A DNA stretch of 64,000 nt from JAEYZS01 sp964469265 (GCA_964469265.1 CAYXYF010000006.1:1-64000), one strand, 5' to 3'; positions 7,705-17,373 are shown, counted from the stretch's first letter. The notes: generated from the sequence alone by a model not told the origin. Made by a program: numbers and translations.

Positions 7705-9561
7705 GTGTCTATATTGAAAATACTAAAGAAAATCGAACATTTCGTTCTTTGGGCATGGGAGAGTCGTGCCTTCTGGTTGCGCGCATTAATGTGTTGGGCA
7801 ATTGGTCTAGCATTTTTATGGACGGACTATGACTCCAACCACGATTACCGTTTTCAAATCCGTGGCAACGTTCACAAATCAAAAGATATTGCACTCATAA
7901 TGGTCAGCGAAGCCGATTGGCGAAGACTGAGAAATGTTCAAATCGACACATTTGAATCCCTTCGATCTCTTTATTTCAACGAAACTCTTACGGACAATTA
8001 TTTCTGGGACCAGCAACTCTGGGCGCACCTTTTGAAAAAACTCTTAGCCTACGAACCGAAGAAAATTGGAATGACATTGTTTTTCGGAAGCAATCTGGGA
8101 AACGTTTCTATTCGAGATCAAAATCTAAATATATTTGCAGACTCCCGAATCTACTGGCCCGCGCGAGTCTCTTCTGAAGGGCAAATTCAGTTTTCGCTAT
8201 TCAGTCGACATAACGAGACAGGTCTACTCAACGTCTACCCAGACTCTGATGGTATCTTGCGCTCCTATGATACATCCATTGCAAACATACCAAACTTTGC
8301 TTACGTCATTTCAAATCAAAACCGGCCGATTAATAGTTATCAACAAAAGTATCTCATCAACTATCGAGCGGCCCCTGGAAGTTTTCCGACCTATAGCGCA
8401 CTTGATGTTCTAACGGGACAAGTGTCTGCAGAGGACCTCAAAGGAAAAACCATTATTGTGGGCGCAAAAGATTCCAATGAACATATTTATCCGACACCTT
8501 TGGGATTTATGACAAAAGCCGAAGTTTTTGCTCAGATCGTGGATAACTTTAATTACGAGCGCTTTCCACGAAAGTTACCCATTCAGTTTTATGCGTTTTA
8601 TCTTGCACTGATTTTAATTTTAACTTTGATCGTTGTATTTGAATATCCACAGAATTACGCCTTTGTTTTTCTCATAGCCCTTGGTGGAATTTTTGCTGCA
8701 CTGTCGACGTGGCTCTTTGACACCTATTATGTTTGGTCACCGATATTTGCCGCTATGATACAGATAGTGGCCTGTTATATTATTTTTGTGGGCTACAAGT
8801 TGGCGCAAAATGAGAGAAAAACTTGGAGATTAGAGCAAGAAAAAAGCTACATGTTTGAGGTGGAACAACTCAAAAACAACTTTATTAATCTTATTAGCCA
8901 TGACCTTAAAACGCCCATTGCAAAAATCCAAGGCATTACAACGCGGCTAATGCAGTCTGAAGAAAGTGCCTCTAAAAAAGATTTAGAAACCATTCAGAGC
9001 TCAAGCCAAGATTTATATCGTTATATTCAATCCATCTTGCAGGTCACAAGAGTAGAGTCTTCAGACTTCAAATTAAAAATGGAAGCGGCGGATATTAATC
9101 AGACCATTGAAAAAGTTATTGATCAGCTCGCGCCACTAGCCCATGAAAAAAAGATTTCCATTCAGTCGCAGTTAGAACCCATGTTCTCCATTGAGATCGA
9201 CACAGCATTAATCCATGAAGTTATCGCCAATCTTCTTGAAAATGCTATCAAGTATACACCCTCGCAAGGAGTTGTGAAAATCTCCTCGACGGAAACCGAT
9301 AACTTTATTAAAGTGAGTGTTGAAGATGACGGACCTGGAATCCCTCTTGAAGAACGCTCTTCGGTGTGGGATAAGTTCTATCGCGGTCAGAACCATAATT
9401 TGACGACACAGGGAACTGGCTTAGGACTTTATCTCGTGAAATATTTTATTGAGCTTCACGGAGGTGAAGTATTTTTAGAGAGTGTGACCGCCGAGGAAGC
9501 GGCAGCAGGAAAAGGAACACGCGGAACCAAAATTGGATTTGCGCTGCCTACGGGGTCATAA
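7705..9561 (+). CDS. CHASE2-domain sensor histidine kinase
   Basis: Membrane histidine kinase of 618 aa. One membrane helix (about 22-40) precedes an extracytoplasmic CHASE2 domain (about 45-285, including 'YPDSDGILRSYDTSIA' and 'LKGKTIIVGA'). Three more helices lie at about 292-365. HisKA follows with His399 in 'NLISHDLKTPIAKI', then HATPase with 'NLLENAIKYTP', 'DDGPGIP' and 'GTGLGLYLVKYF'. The first in-frame start is GTG at 7705; a TTG at 7714 is also possible and neither has a clear ribosome-binding site. The sigma-54 response regulator begins 19 bases downstream and is its evident partner. CHASE2 ligands are generally unknown. Confidence 0.9.
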   Translation: MSILKILKKIEHFVLWAWESRAFWLRALMCWAIGLAFLWTDYDSNHDYRFQIRGNVHKSKDIALIMVSEADWRRLRNVQIDTFESLRSLYFNETLTDNYFWDQQLWAHLLKKLLAYEPKKIGMTLFFGSNLGNVSIRDQNLNIFADSRIYWPARVSSEGQIQFSLFSRHNETGLLNVYPDSDGILRSYDTSIANIPNFAYVISNQNRPINSYQQKYLINYRAAPGSFPTYSALDVLTGQVSAEDLKGKTIIVGAKDSNEHIYPTPLGFMTKAEVFAQIVDNFNYERFPRKLPIQFYAFYLALILILTLIVVFEYPQNYAFVFLIALGGIFAALSTWLFDTYYVWSPIFAAMIQIVACYIIFVGYKLAQNERKTWRLEQEKSYMFEVEQLKNNFINLISHDLKTPIAKIQGITTRLMQSEESASKKDLETIQSSSQDLYRYIQSILQVTRVESSDFKLKMEAADINQTIEKVIDQLAPLAHEKKISIQSQLEPMFSIEIDTALIHEVIANLLENAIKYTPSQGVVKISSTETDNFIKVSVEDDGPGIPLEERSSVWDKFYRGQNHNLTTQGTGLGLYLVKYFIELHGGEVFLESVTAEEAAAGKGTRGTKIGFALPTGS

Positions 9562-9580
9562 GTTTTATGGAGTATATTTG

Positions 9581-10987
9581 ATGGAAAATATTAAGCTTAA
9601 AGTTTTAATTGTTGATGACGAAATGGAACTCAGAAAGTCAGTTCGGTCTTTTTTAGAAAATATGTCTGATTTTCACTTTGAACTCGATGAAGCCGAAAAC
9701 GGACAAATTGCATTTCAAAAAGTTCAGTCCAACTCTTGGGATATTGTTTTAATGGACGTGCGTATGCCCGAGATGAACGGACTTGATGCACTTAAAGCGA
9801 TTAAAGAACATGATCCAAGAATATTTGTTCTGTTGATGACAGCCCACAGTAACTTGGCCGATGCCGTTGAAGCCATTAAACATGGTGCTTATGATTATGT
9901 TCCAAAACCCGTCCATCCTGAAAAACTTAAAGAGGTTATCACCAAGGCTCTTGATGCTCGCGAAATGGTTTCTACACTTGCAATCTCAAATCCTATTTTT
10001 GATGACGATATTGATAGTGAGTTTGTGGGACGTAATAAAAAGATGAAGGAGATCTTTGATCTCATTTACAGGCTATGTAAAGTCGACACCACAGTGCTTG
10101 TTCGCGGTGAAAACGGAACTGGTAAAGAACTTGTTGCAAGAGCTATTCACTATAACTCTCCTCGCAAAGAAGGCTCTTTTGTTGCGATCAACTGCGGTGC
10201 TATCCCTGAAAATCTTATGGAATCCGAACTTTTCGGTCATGAAAAAGGCGCGTTTACAGGAGCCAGTGAACGGAAAATCGGAAAGTTCCAGCTTGCAAAC
10301 CAAGGAACGATCTTTCTTGATGAGATTGCAGAGTTACGCCCTGATATGCAGGTCAAGCTCCTTCGTGTTCTCCAAGAAAGAAGCTTTGTTCCAGTCGGGA
10401 GTAACCGCGAGGTTAAAACCAATGCGCGTATAATCGCAGCAACGAATCGCAATTTAGAAAAAATGATTGAAGACAGCAGCTTTAGAGAGGATTTATTTTA
10501 TCGCCTCAATGTGATGCCGATCTTTTTACCGCCTCTAAGAGAGCGCGTAGACGATATTCCAGAGCTTGTTGAAAGTTTTATTAAAAAATTTGAAAGACAA
10601 CATAAGCGCAACATCAAGGCAATATCCAATCAGGCTCTTGAGACTTTGAAAAACTATCCATGGCCTGGAAATATACGTGAACTTGAAAACGTCATTGAGC
10701 ATGCGTTTATTATTGAAAACTCAGAGACAATTCAGACGCCGTCTCTGCCACAGCACGTGCGTGATAGATCGCAGGCTATGGTCACTGTGCAGTATGATAA
10801 AGAGTATTCAGCACCAATGGATTTTGATCTGTTCAAAGAAAAGATGGAAAAGGAATTTATTGAAAGCGCGCTGAAAGCCAATAAAGGTAAAATCAACCAA
10901 ACTGTGGCCCACGCAAATATTCCGAAGAACACTTTGCTTCGTAAAATTAAAAGATACGGCATCAACGTTAAAGATTTTACAGATTAA
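9581..10987 (+). CDS. Sigma-54-dependent response regulator (NtrC family)
   Basis: 468 aa from the ATG at 9581, which has GGAG 8 bases upstream; an open frame extends to 9533 but overlaps the kinase. The receiver domain has phospho-acceptor Asp59 ('VLMDVRMPE'). The AAA+ domain has Walker A 'GENGTGKE' at about 176-183, an intact sigma-54 contact loop 'GAFTGA' at 223-228, 'FLDEIAEL' and 'RLNVMPIFLPPLRER'. The C-terminus has a Fis-type helix-turn-helix ('INQTVAHANIPKNTLLRKI'). It should activate sigma-54 promoters on a signal from the adjacent CHASE2 kinase. Target genes cannot be told from here. Confidence 0.93.
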   Translation: MENIKLKVLIVDDEMELRKSVRSFLENMSDFHFELDEAENGQIAFQKVQSNSWDIVLMDVRMPEMNGLDALKAIKEHDPRIFVLLMTAHSNLADAVEAIKHGAYDYVPKPVHPEKLKEVITKALDAREMVSTLAISNPIFDDDIDSEFVGRNKKMKEIFDLIYRLCKVDTTVLVRGENGTGKELVARAIHYNSPRKEGSFVAINCGAIPENLMESELFGHEKGAFTGASERKIGKFQLANQGTIFLDEIAELRPDMQVKLLRVLQERSFVPVGSNREVKTNARIIAATNRNLEKMIEDSSFREDLFYRLNVMPIFLPPLRERVDDIPELVESFIKKFERQHKRNIKAISNQALETLKNYPWPGNIRELENVIEHAFIIENSETIQTPSLPQHVRDRSQAMVTVQYDKEYSAPMDFDLFKEKMEKEFIESALKANKGKINQTVAHANIPKNTLLRKIKRYGINVKDFTD

Positions 10988-12021
10988 GCTTTTGGAAGGG
11001 TTCGGATTGCAGAAAGAACCATTTCGCTTGAAATGGAAGTCATGCACTCATGGGTACCAATAGGACACTTATTGTGTCCATGCTTCCCGCAAGGTCTGCA
11101 TTTTAAATTTACATTCTCAACTATCAGAGCTCTCTTTTGCCAAGGTTGATATCCAAAACTTGGAACCGTAGGCCCAAAGATTGCCACCGTCGGAAGCTCT
11201 GCTACACTTGCCATGTGCATAGCTCCACTGTCATTGCTTAAAAGAAATGAGCCTTCGGTAAAAAGCACCAACAACTCCAACAACGAAGTTTTCCCCGCAA
11301 GATTTTGAGAATTCGAAACAGGTTTTGATATCTCTTCACAAAGCGCGGCTTCATCGGGGGCGCCTACAAAAACAACAGGAGTCGTCTTAGCGACCTCAGC
11401 AGAAACGGCACGAAACCCCTCAGGGGTCCAACGCTTCGTCGCCCATACGGAGCCAGGAGCAATAAATGCGGCCCCTGACGGAATAGCAAACTCTTTTAGA
11501 ATCTCTGAATACCGAGGGTGCGCTCTTATGCGTGTTTGTAGTCCCATGTTCGCTAAATCAGGAATGACTTTGGTTGTTTGATACTCTTTGATGGCTTCTT
11601 TGACCTTAGGATCAACTAGCGTAAATAAACTGAGCTGTCGCAAGGCATCTGGTAGATCCATGTTTCTTTTGACCCCTCGATTGAAAATAAAAAGGTTCCA
11701 CCATTCCTTAAAGCCAATTTTAATTTTTGCGCGTATCTGATACGCCATAAATGCGGATCGGTAGGATTGATGCGGACAAAGGAGTAAGTCAAATTTCGTT
11801 TTTCGGAGTTCAAATAGCGTTGTAGAAAATTCTCGTCTATTCTTTTTATTGAGTTCAATGACTTCATCGCAGATTTTTAATTCGCGAAAAATCTCCCCCA
11901 GCCCCTTCCTGCAAAGTAGTGTCAGCTTTGAATCAGGATAATACTGCTTCACTCTCTCTAACAATGGGATAGAGAGTAAAACATCTCCTAAAAATGCTGT
12001 TTGTATAACTAAAACTTTCAA
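10984..12021 (-). CDS. waaF: ADP-heptose:LPS heptosyltransferase (WaaF/GT9 family)
   Basis: Transfers heptose to the LPS inner core on the cytoplasmic face. 345 aa GT-B enzyme. The N-terminus 'IQTAFLGDVLLSIPLLERV' is typical of GT9, followed by 'APGSVWATKRWTPEGF' and the ADP-heptose site 'SNDSGAMHMASV'. A cysteine cluster near the end ('CRPCGKHGHNKCPIG') is typical of WaaF. The start is TTG (12019-12021) with AGGAT upstream. It overlaps the sigma-54 regulator tail-to-tail by 4 bases and is the last gene of the envelope run. WaaF is likelier than WaaC but not proven. Confidence 0.88.
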   Translation of the reverse strand: MKVLVIQTAFLGDVLLSIPLLERVKQYYPDSKLTLLCRKGLGEIFRELKICDEVIELNKKNRREFSTTLFELRKTKFDLLLCPHQSYRSAFMAYQIRAKIKIGFKEWWNLFIFNRGVKRNMDLPDALRQLSLFTLVDPKVKEAIKEYQTTKVIPDLANMGLQTRIRAHPRYSEILKEFAIPSGAAFIAPGSVWATKRWTPEGFRAVSAEVAKTTPVVFVGAPDEAALCEEISKPVSNSQNLAGKTSLLELLVLFTEGSFLLSNDSGAMHMASVAELPTVAIFGPTVPSFGYQPWQKRALIVENVNLKCRPCGKHGHNKCPIGTHECMTSISSEMVLSAIRTLPKA

Positions 12022-12033
12022 AGTTTAAAAATC

Positions 12034-13083
12034 CTAAGGTACGATCTTTGTCAAAGAACCTACGATCGTTCCAATCTTAATGGCCGACTCTAACTTGACG
12101 ATCATTTTTCGGTCATCATCGGTAAGCCAAAAATGCACATCCCCCATAGGCCTTAACACTCCACTGATTTGGACCTCGGGTTTTACGACGACGGTCTTAA
12201 ACTCTCCGACCTCTGTTTTAATCGTTTCGCGGCGAAGAATATGACCTTTCACCATCATATTCTTTTTATTATCAGCAACTCTAAAGCTAATCACTTTACC
12301 TGGCGTTAGAGTAAAGGTTCTTAAATAAAAAACTGCACTGAAAATATTTTGGGCATAATCCTTGATTTCCCAGTCGTATTTCTTCTCTTCAACTTTATTG
12401 TCGTTGTCTTTTTTGATTTTCTTTTCCCAATAAAAAGCTCTCTTTTTGTCCCAATCAAAGTAGGAACGCACAGTTTTTAGCTGCTTGGATTCTTTCACAT
12501 CCAGAGCCATGTTGTATGGAAGGAGTGTCTCGTAGTCCACAAAAGTCTCGGCACTGTCATCAACGGCATAAATTCTTGAAAAGAACTTGTTTGATTTCAC
12601 TGCCACTTTAAAATGATAAGACTTTCGGTTATTTACCTCTTTAAAGGGCATTACCATGATATCAAGTTCCCCTGCCACCACGTTGAAGTAAGAAAGTTTT
12701 AGCGTTACCTTCTCACCAGGACGAAATGGATCGGCGATGGGTCTTCGACCATCAAAACCTTCGCTATCTTCAAAGCTGGGTTGTCTTTTTTTAACCGCTG
12801 CTTTTTTCTCAGGCTTCGGTTTTGCTTTTTCGGTTGCCTTCTTCTCTGGTTGTTTTTTGGTTTTTTTCGGTGCTTCTTCTTTTTTTTCAGTATCATCAAC
12901 GAGCGCTTTGACTACTGGCTTTTCTTTTGGCGGTGGCGGCTGATCGGTCTCCTCAACCTTTATGTTACTATCATAGGCATCGATTTTTAAAATTTCTTCA
13001 GCGTTATCAACTTGTAGAACTTTCGAAGAACAGGACGTCAACAAAACTGCGAATAGAATTATAATAATGTTCTTCAAATTCAT
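12034..13083 (-). CDS. DUF3108 lipoprotein with charged Lys/Pro/Glu linker
   Basis: 349 aa. The signal peptide ends in the lipobox 'LLTSC', so this is a predicted lipoprotein. Residues of about 45-110 form a low-complexity linker rich in Lys, Pro, Ala and Glu. The C-terminal 240 residues match the DUF3108 pattern ('VTLKLSYFNVVAGELDIMV' ... 'DDSAETFVDYETLLPYNM' ... 'FWLTDDDRKMIVKLE'). DUF3108 proteins are periplasmic with unproven function. The ATG at 13083 overlaps the acyltransferase stop by one base and has GGAAGGA before it; an ATG 12 bases upstream is less likely. Its place among LPS genes suggests an envelope role. Confidence 0.8.
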   Translation of the reverse strand: MNLKNIIIILFAVLLTSCSSKVLQVDNAEEILKIDAYDSNIKVEETDQPPPPKEKPVVKALVDDTEKKEEAPKKTKKQPEKKATEKAKPKPEKKAAVKKRQPSFEDSEGFDGRRPIADPFRPGEKVTLKLSYFNVVAGELDIMVMPFKEVNNRKSYHFKVAVKSNKFFSRIYAVDDSAETFVDYETLLPYNMALDVKESKQLKTVRSYFDWDKKRAFYWEKKIKKDNDNKVEEKKYDWEIKDYAQNIFSAVFYLRTFTLTPGKVISFRVADNKKNMMVKGHILRRETIKTEVGEFKTVVVKPEVQISGVLRPMGDVHFWLTDDDRKMIVKLESAIKIGTIVGSLTKIVP

Positions 13084-13949
13084 TAATCCTTCCACCTTCT
13101 ATGAACCCACAACCACTGCTCTGGATGTTCTTTAACGATTTTTTCAATAACGTCATTATACTTTTGCGTCATTCTCTTAATATCTTGCTCCCGATCACCT
13201 GTAACATCAAGTTCAATCGGTTTTAAGACTCCAATTGCAATCTTTCCGTCACTGCGACGAAAGTTATATATGGGTATAACGGGGCTTTGAGTCTTCATCG
13301 AAAAAGCAGCCAACCCAGCTGCGGTCCATGCTCTTTTACCGAAGAACTCCACAGGTATTCCGTGAGGCGCTCCCATATGTTGATCCATTACAAAAATAAG
13401 AGTCTCATTGTTTTTAAGTGCTCTAAAAATATCAAATGGGTTTCTTCTATCTGCGATGAACTTTATACTATTCTTTTCTCGCATATCGTTGACGAACTTA
13501 TCAATGGCTTCGTTTTTGATTCGCTTTAAGGTCGCGTTCACTTTATATCCAAAACCCGAAAAACCCACCAACGCAAAATCAATGGCGCCAAGATGAAGAG
13601 TCATTAAGAGGGCGCCTTTGCCCTTCGCCAATTGCTGGTCGATGATTTCTCTGTTGTGAATTTCAAAATACTGAGAGTGTAGCGATGAATCATAATTATA
13701 TATAAGAAGATACTCGAAGAAAGAAAAACATAAGTGTTGCACACTTTTTCTGCCAACCCGAATTCGTTTTTTCATAGGCCATTCTGGAAAGCAGTGAGAG
13801 ATATTCTCAATCACAAGTTTTCTACGAAGCCGAATAATATCAAACCACAATATCCCTAAAATCTGGGCAAAGAGGAACTGCACCTTTCTTGGGAGCTTTG
13901 TAAAAAACTGGCTTGTTGGAATCATAAAAAACTTAATGAAGTACTTCAT
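13083..13949 (-). CDS. Lipid A late acyltransferase, LpxL/HtrB family
   Basis: 288 aa lysophospholipid-acyltransferase-fold enzyme that would add a secondary acyl chain to Kdo-lipid A. The catalytic HX4D motif is in 'TLHLGAIDFAL'. Further family blocks are 'FIADRRNPFDIFRALK', 'VMDQHMGAPHGIPVEFFGK' and 'SPVIPIYNFR'. One N-terminal hydrophobic segment could anchor it in the inner membrane. It overlaps lpxK by 17 bases, which supports the LPS assignment. Whether it is the lauroyl (LpxL) or myristoyl (LpxM) type cannot be decided from sequence. Confidence 0.85.
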   Translation of the reverse strand: MKYFIKFFMIPTSQFFTKLPRKVQFLFAQILGILWFDIIRLRRKLVIENISHCFPEWPMKKRIRVGRKSVQHLCFSFFEYLLIYNYDSSLHSQYFEIHNREIIDQQLAKGKGALLMTLHLGAIDFALVGFSGFGYKVNATLKRIKNEAIDKFVNDMREKNSIKFIADRRNPFDIFRALKNNETLIFVMDQHMGAPHGIPVEFFGKRAWTAAGLAAFSMKTQSPVIPIYNFRRSDGKIAIGVLKPIELDVTGDREQDIKRMTQKYNDVIEKIVKEHPEQWLWVHRRWKD

Positions 13950-14922
13950 AAAATCTTTCTAGCGAGCTTTTGCTTTCGAAAACTAATTTCGCTACACATA
14001 TACGCAAATCTTTACTTATTTCTCGCAGTTTGACGGCATCCTTTTCCGTCGTAAGAAGAATTGCTCCTTGGCCCACTTTCTTTTTTATATTTTTCATATC
14101 CGCTGCGGAATAACGGTGATGATCTCTGTAAGACAAATGAGCGCGGATGGATAGTCCTGGGATGGCTTGAAGAGTTAAGTTTTCAAAACTTTCAGGGTTA
14201 CCAATTCCTGAGATAAGAGAGGCTTCTTTTGGAGGCGTGATGACTTGCTCACCACTTTTCAAATCATAAAAACCTTCAATGACGGATTGAAACTCAACGA
14301 CTGGTTTGCCTTCTAATTTGTTTTTTATTTTGGACAGCTGATCAGAGCTAGCTAGATTGGTTTTTGTTAAAAACACAAAGTCTGCTCTTTTTAGGTAGTG
14401 AAATGAGTTTCTAGCTCTTCCGACGGGCGGATAGTTATAGTTTAAAAGTTTTTCTGTTGCATCAATGACGATGACATCAATATCTCGTTTCAATCTGCGG
14501 TGTTGAAAACAATCGTCAGCAATTATTAAGTCAAACGCTCCCAATCTTTCAATCTCACGACAGGCATGGACTCTATCCTCACCCACAAATACACGAACTT
14601 CAGGATGTTTTGATTTTATAAGTGTGGGTTCATCCCCGTATTTTTCAGCTCTGAGATTCTCATTGGCTGAAACTTCTAAAAATCCTTTTGTATTGCGGCC
14701 ATAGCCTCGACTTAAAACTGCAATTTTTTTCTTTTTTTTAAGATCACGAATGAGAAAATCCACCACAGGAGTCTTGCCCGTTCCACCGAAGGTCAAGTTT
14801 CCGACAGATAGAATTTGGACATGGGACCCATAGGATTTTTTAAGACCCAAATCATAGAGCTTTTCTCTGACCCAAACTCCCAATGCAAAAATCAATGAGA
14901 CGGGATAAAAGATAATTCTCAC
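13933..14922 (-). CDS. lpxK: Tetraacyldisaccharide 4'-kinase
   Basis: Phosphorylates the lipid A disaccharide at position 4'. 329 aa with an N-terminal membrane helix. The P-loop is 'GNLTFGGTGKTP', followed by 'VLSRGYGR', then 'DDCFQHRRLKRD', where most LpxK proteins read DDGFQH, and 'LLTTEKDAVKL'. The gene overlaps lpxB by 4 bases. An intact kinase predicts a 4'-phosphorylated lipid A. This is notable because B. bacteriovorus HD100 has been reported to carry mannose in place of lipid A phosphates. Confidence 0.92.
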   Translation of the reverse strand: MRIIFYPVSLIFALGVWVREKLYDLGLKKSYGSHVQILSVGNLTFGGTGKTPVVDFLIRDLKKKKKIAVLSRGYGRNTKGFLEVSANENLRAEKYGDEPTLIKSKHPEVRVFVGEDRVHACREIERLGAFDLIIADDCFQHRRLKRDIDVIVIDATEKLLNYNYPPVGRARNSFHYLKRADFVFLTKTNLASSDQLSKIKNKLEGKPVVEFQSVIEGFYDLKSGEQVITPPKEASLISGIGNPESFENLTLQAIPGLSIRAHLSYRDHHRYSAADMKNIKKKVGQGAILLTTEKDAVKLREISKDLRICVAKLVFESKSSLERFYEVLH

Positions 14923-16097
14923 GAGTCTTTCCCTAGAAATTTAAGAATACTTTGAGCAACTCTTTTGTTGGCGCCTGCATTTCCGAGTTTGTTTTTAAGC
15001 TCTTTAAGTTCGCTCACTTCTTTTTCGTAAAGTGCAGGATCACTTAGAACTTTGTAAGCTTCGTCAGCTATGGCTTCAGATGTGGCTTCTTCTTGGAAGA
15101 ATTCCTTTGAAATACTTTTATCTGAGATGAGATTTGACATTCCAAAGTATTTTGGCTTTCTCATAATAAGTCTTCCGAAGAGGACAGTCATTTTCTTCAT
15201 GATATACATGATCGCCATGGGCTTTTCCATAAGGCCTACGGTCAATGTTGCGGTTCCAGACGCGCACAAAACATAGTCTGCCATGGATACCATCTCAAAG
15301 GGATCTCGCTTAACAAAAATAATTGGCATCGTTAGATTCGGGATCTTTGCTTTGATATCATCAATAGATTTGTTGGGAGCCACGAAAAGCATGACAGCCA
15401 AATCTGGGATTTTTTCGCGTAAAATCTCTGCAGCACCCAGTTGCACTGGAATATGATGATTTAACTCAAACGCTCGACTTCCTGGCATCAATCCCAAAAT
15501 CTTTTGATGAGCATGAATTCCGTATCTTTGTCTTAAATCATTTTGATAGTCTTTTGTGAATAGCTCTGGGCGAATTTCATCCAGCAGGGGATGCCCCACA
15601 AACTCCACATCAACGCCATATTTTTTATAAAAGTCGACTTCAAATGGAAAAAGGACCAGCACCTTATCAATATATTTTTTGATAAAGTGTACCCGCCCCG
15701 TTCTCCAAGCCCAAATTTGCGGAGAGATATAATAGTAAACTTTAAATCCAGCTTTTTTTAATTTTTTAGCTAAACGAAGATTGAAGTCTGGATAATCAAG
15801 AAGCAACACACAGTCGGGTTGGCGGCGTTTGGCTTCGTCTATGAGTTTATGAAACACGGTCCAAATCGTACCAAAGACGGCAAGAACCTCTTGAATACCC
15901 ATGACTGCAAGCTCTTCGGATTTTCCGAAGCGCTCAAAGCCCATTTCTTCCATCTTTTGGCTGCCAATACCGAAGGCATTGACCTCATAGCCCATCTCTT
16001 TCCAAATTTTAAGTAGGTTTTCCGCGTAATGAGTACTCGATGCTTCCGCGGCGATAATTAGAATATTTAATTTCTTATTTTTCTCTGCCTCTGCCAT
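14919..16097 (-). CDS. lpxB: Lipid-A-disaccharide synthase
   Basis: Joins 2,3-diacylglucosamine-1-P and its UDP form into the lipid A disaccharide at the inner membrane. 392 aa, normal length for this GT19 enzyme. Seen motifs: 'IIAAEASSTHYAENLLK', 'LLLDYPDFNLRLAKKLK', 'YYISPQIWAWRTGRV', 'VGHPLLDEI', 'LMPGSRAFELNHHIPV' and 'CASGTATLTVGLMEKPM'. Start and stop codons touch those of lpxA and lpxK, so the lpxA-lpxB-lpxK order is translationally coupled. Confidence 0.95.
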   Translation of the reverse strand: MAEAEKNKKLNILIIAAEASSTHYAENLLKIWKEMGYEVNAFGIGSQKMEEMGFERFGKSEELAVMGIQEVLAVFGTIWTVFHKLIDEAKRRQPDCVLLLDYPDFNLRLAKKLKKAGFKVYYYISPQIWAWRTGRVHFIKKYIDKVLVLFPFEVDFYKKYGVDVEFVGHPLLDEIRPELFTKDYQNDLRQRYGIHAHQKILGLMPGSRAFELNHHIPVQLGAAEILREKIPDLAVMLFVAPNKSIDDIKAKIPNLTMPIIFVKRDPFEMVSMADYVLCASGTATLTVGLMEKPMAIMYIMKKMTVLFGRLIMRKPKYFGMSNLISDKSISKEFFQEEATSEAIADEAYKVLSDPALYEKEVSELKELKNKLGNAGANKRVAQSILKFLGKDS

Positions 16098-16879
16098 TAG
16101 ATGGCAATTCCTCTCTCAGATTTTTTGATAAAATAAACAAGGTTCTGAATTTCAGGAACAGCTTCGCACTCTCTTTGAATCCGACTAACTCTTTCTTCAA
16201 CGGTGCTATCACCTTTTGTCATGATCCGAATTGCTTTATTGATTTCAGTAATTGATTTTTCAGAAATGCCTTTCCTTTCGAGTCCGATTTTATTTGTCGC
16301 TCGAACGACTGCAAAGTTCCCTTGTGCAATAGAGTACGGCAAAATGTCTTTATTGATTGAGCTAAAGCCCGCAATAAAGCAGTGACTACCGAGGGTGGCA
16401 AACTGATTCACACCGCTCATTCCACCAATGGTCACATGATCTTGCACCGTCACGTGGCCCGCAAGTTGACATGAGTTTGCAATCACATTGTGATCTCCAA
16501 CAATGCAGTCGTGGCCAAAGTGGGCATAGGCCATAACTAAATTACCGTCGCCAAGCTTCGTAACTCCTCCGCCTTGGACAGTTCCCAAATTAAGTGTCGT
16601 GTATTCTCGGATGTGATTATTATTACCGATAACAAGTTTTGTTTTCTCACCCTTGTATTTTTTGTCTTGTGGAATTTCTCCTAAAACCGCGCCCGAGTAA
16701 ATATGGTTTCCTTCTCCAATTTCAACAACGCCTTCTTCACAGCCAATCACAACGCTATTTCTAAGAACACAATTTTTACCGATTTTTACTTGGCCCTTAA
16801 TAATGCAATAAGGTCCTATCTCAACGGATGGATCAATATTGGCTTCTTTAGATATAATACTTGTAGGATGAATTGCCAT
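16097..16879 (-). CDS. lpxA: UDP-N-acetylglucosamine acyltransferase
   Basis: First step of lipid A synthesis. 260 aa left-handed beta-helix trimer with many hexapeptide repeats in the first 190 residues ('IGPYCIIKGQVKIG', 'GNHIYSGAVLGEIPQD'). The catalytic His is in 'AYAHFGHDCIVGDHNVIAN', and the C-terminal helical domain begins near 'ATNKIGLERKG'. It starts 15 bases after fabZ. No lpxD is found beside it or elsewhere in the window, so the usual lpxD-fabZ-lpxA-lpxB block lacks its first member here. Confidence 0.96.
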   Translation of the reverse strand: MAIHPTSIISKEANIDPSVEIGPYCIIKGQVKIGKNCVLRNSVVIGCEEGVVEIGEGNHIYSGAVLGEIPQDKKYKGEKTKLVIGNNNHIREYTTLNLGTVQGGGVTKLGDGNLVMAYAHFGHDCIVGDHNVIANSCQLAGHVTVQDHVTIGGMSGVNQFATLGSHCFIAGFSSINKDILPYSIAQGNFAVVRATNKIGLERKGISEKSITEINKAIRIMTKGDSTVEERVSRIQRECEAVPEIQNLVYFIKKSERGIAI

Positions 16880-16894
16880 GCTTCCTCGCTTCTT

Positions 16895-17362
16895 TTACGG
16901 GCTCATTTGCGCAAGAATCTGTGCCTCGGCCTTACGTTCTCCGTCACAATGGACTTCACACTCAAATGTATAGAAGGTTCCCTTAATCCGAGATACCTTT
17001 GCACGCAGCTCTAACACGTCACCAGGCACGACTGGTTTTCTAAACCGTGCCTTGTCTACACCCAGAATAAAAAAGCTCCACTTCCCACCCTTCGGGTGTG
17101 GACGATACGCCATTAAAGCACTCGCTTGTGCCATGGCCTCGATCACTAAGACACCTGGCATGATCGGGTTTTCAGGAAAGTGGCCTGGGAAGAAGGGCTC
17201 GTTAAACGTTACGTTTTTACGAGCCACAATTTCATCGCCTAACCCTTTTGAGTCGCCTCGCTTAATATCCAGCACCTTATCAACGAGAAGAAACGGAAAC
17301 CGGTGGGGAAGGATATTAAAAACATCCATGTAGCTAAACTGCTTCTGAGTAATATCAAACAT
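16895..17362 (-). CDS. fabZ: 3-hydroxyacyl-ACP dehydratase FabZ
   Basis: Dehydrates beta-hydroxyacyl-ACP in fatty acid synthesis and so competes with LpxA for hydroxyacyl-ACP, which explains its common linkage to lpx genes. 155 aa hot-dog fold. The catalytic His is in 'LPHRFPFLLVDKV' and the Glu in 'MPGVLVIEAMAQASALM', with 'FFPGHFPENPIMPG' between them. The ATG has AAGGAT upstream. It lies 11 bases after the Skp gene. Confidence 0.95.
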   Translation of the reverse strand: MFDITQKQFSYMDVFNILPHRFPFLLVDKVLDIKRGDSKGLGDEIVARKNVTFNEPFFPGHFPENPIMPGVLVIEAMAQASALMAYRPHPKGGKWSFFILGVDKARFRKPVVPGDVLELRAKVSRIKGTFYTFECEVHCDGERKAEAQILAQMSP

Positions 17363-17373
17363 TCAAAATCCTT

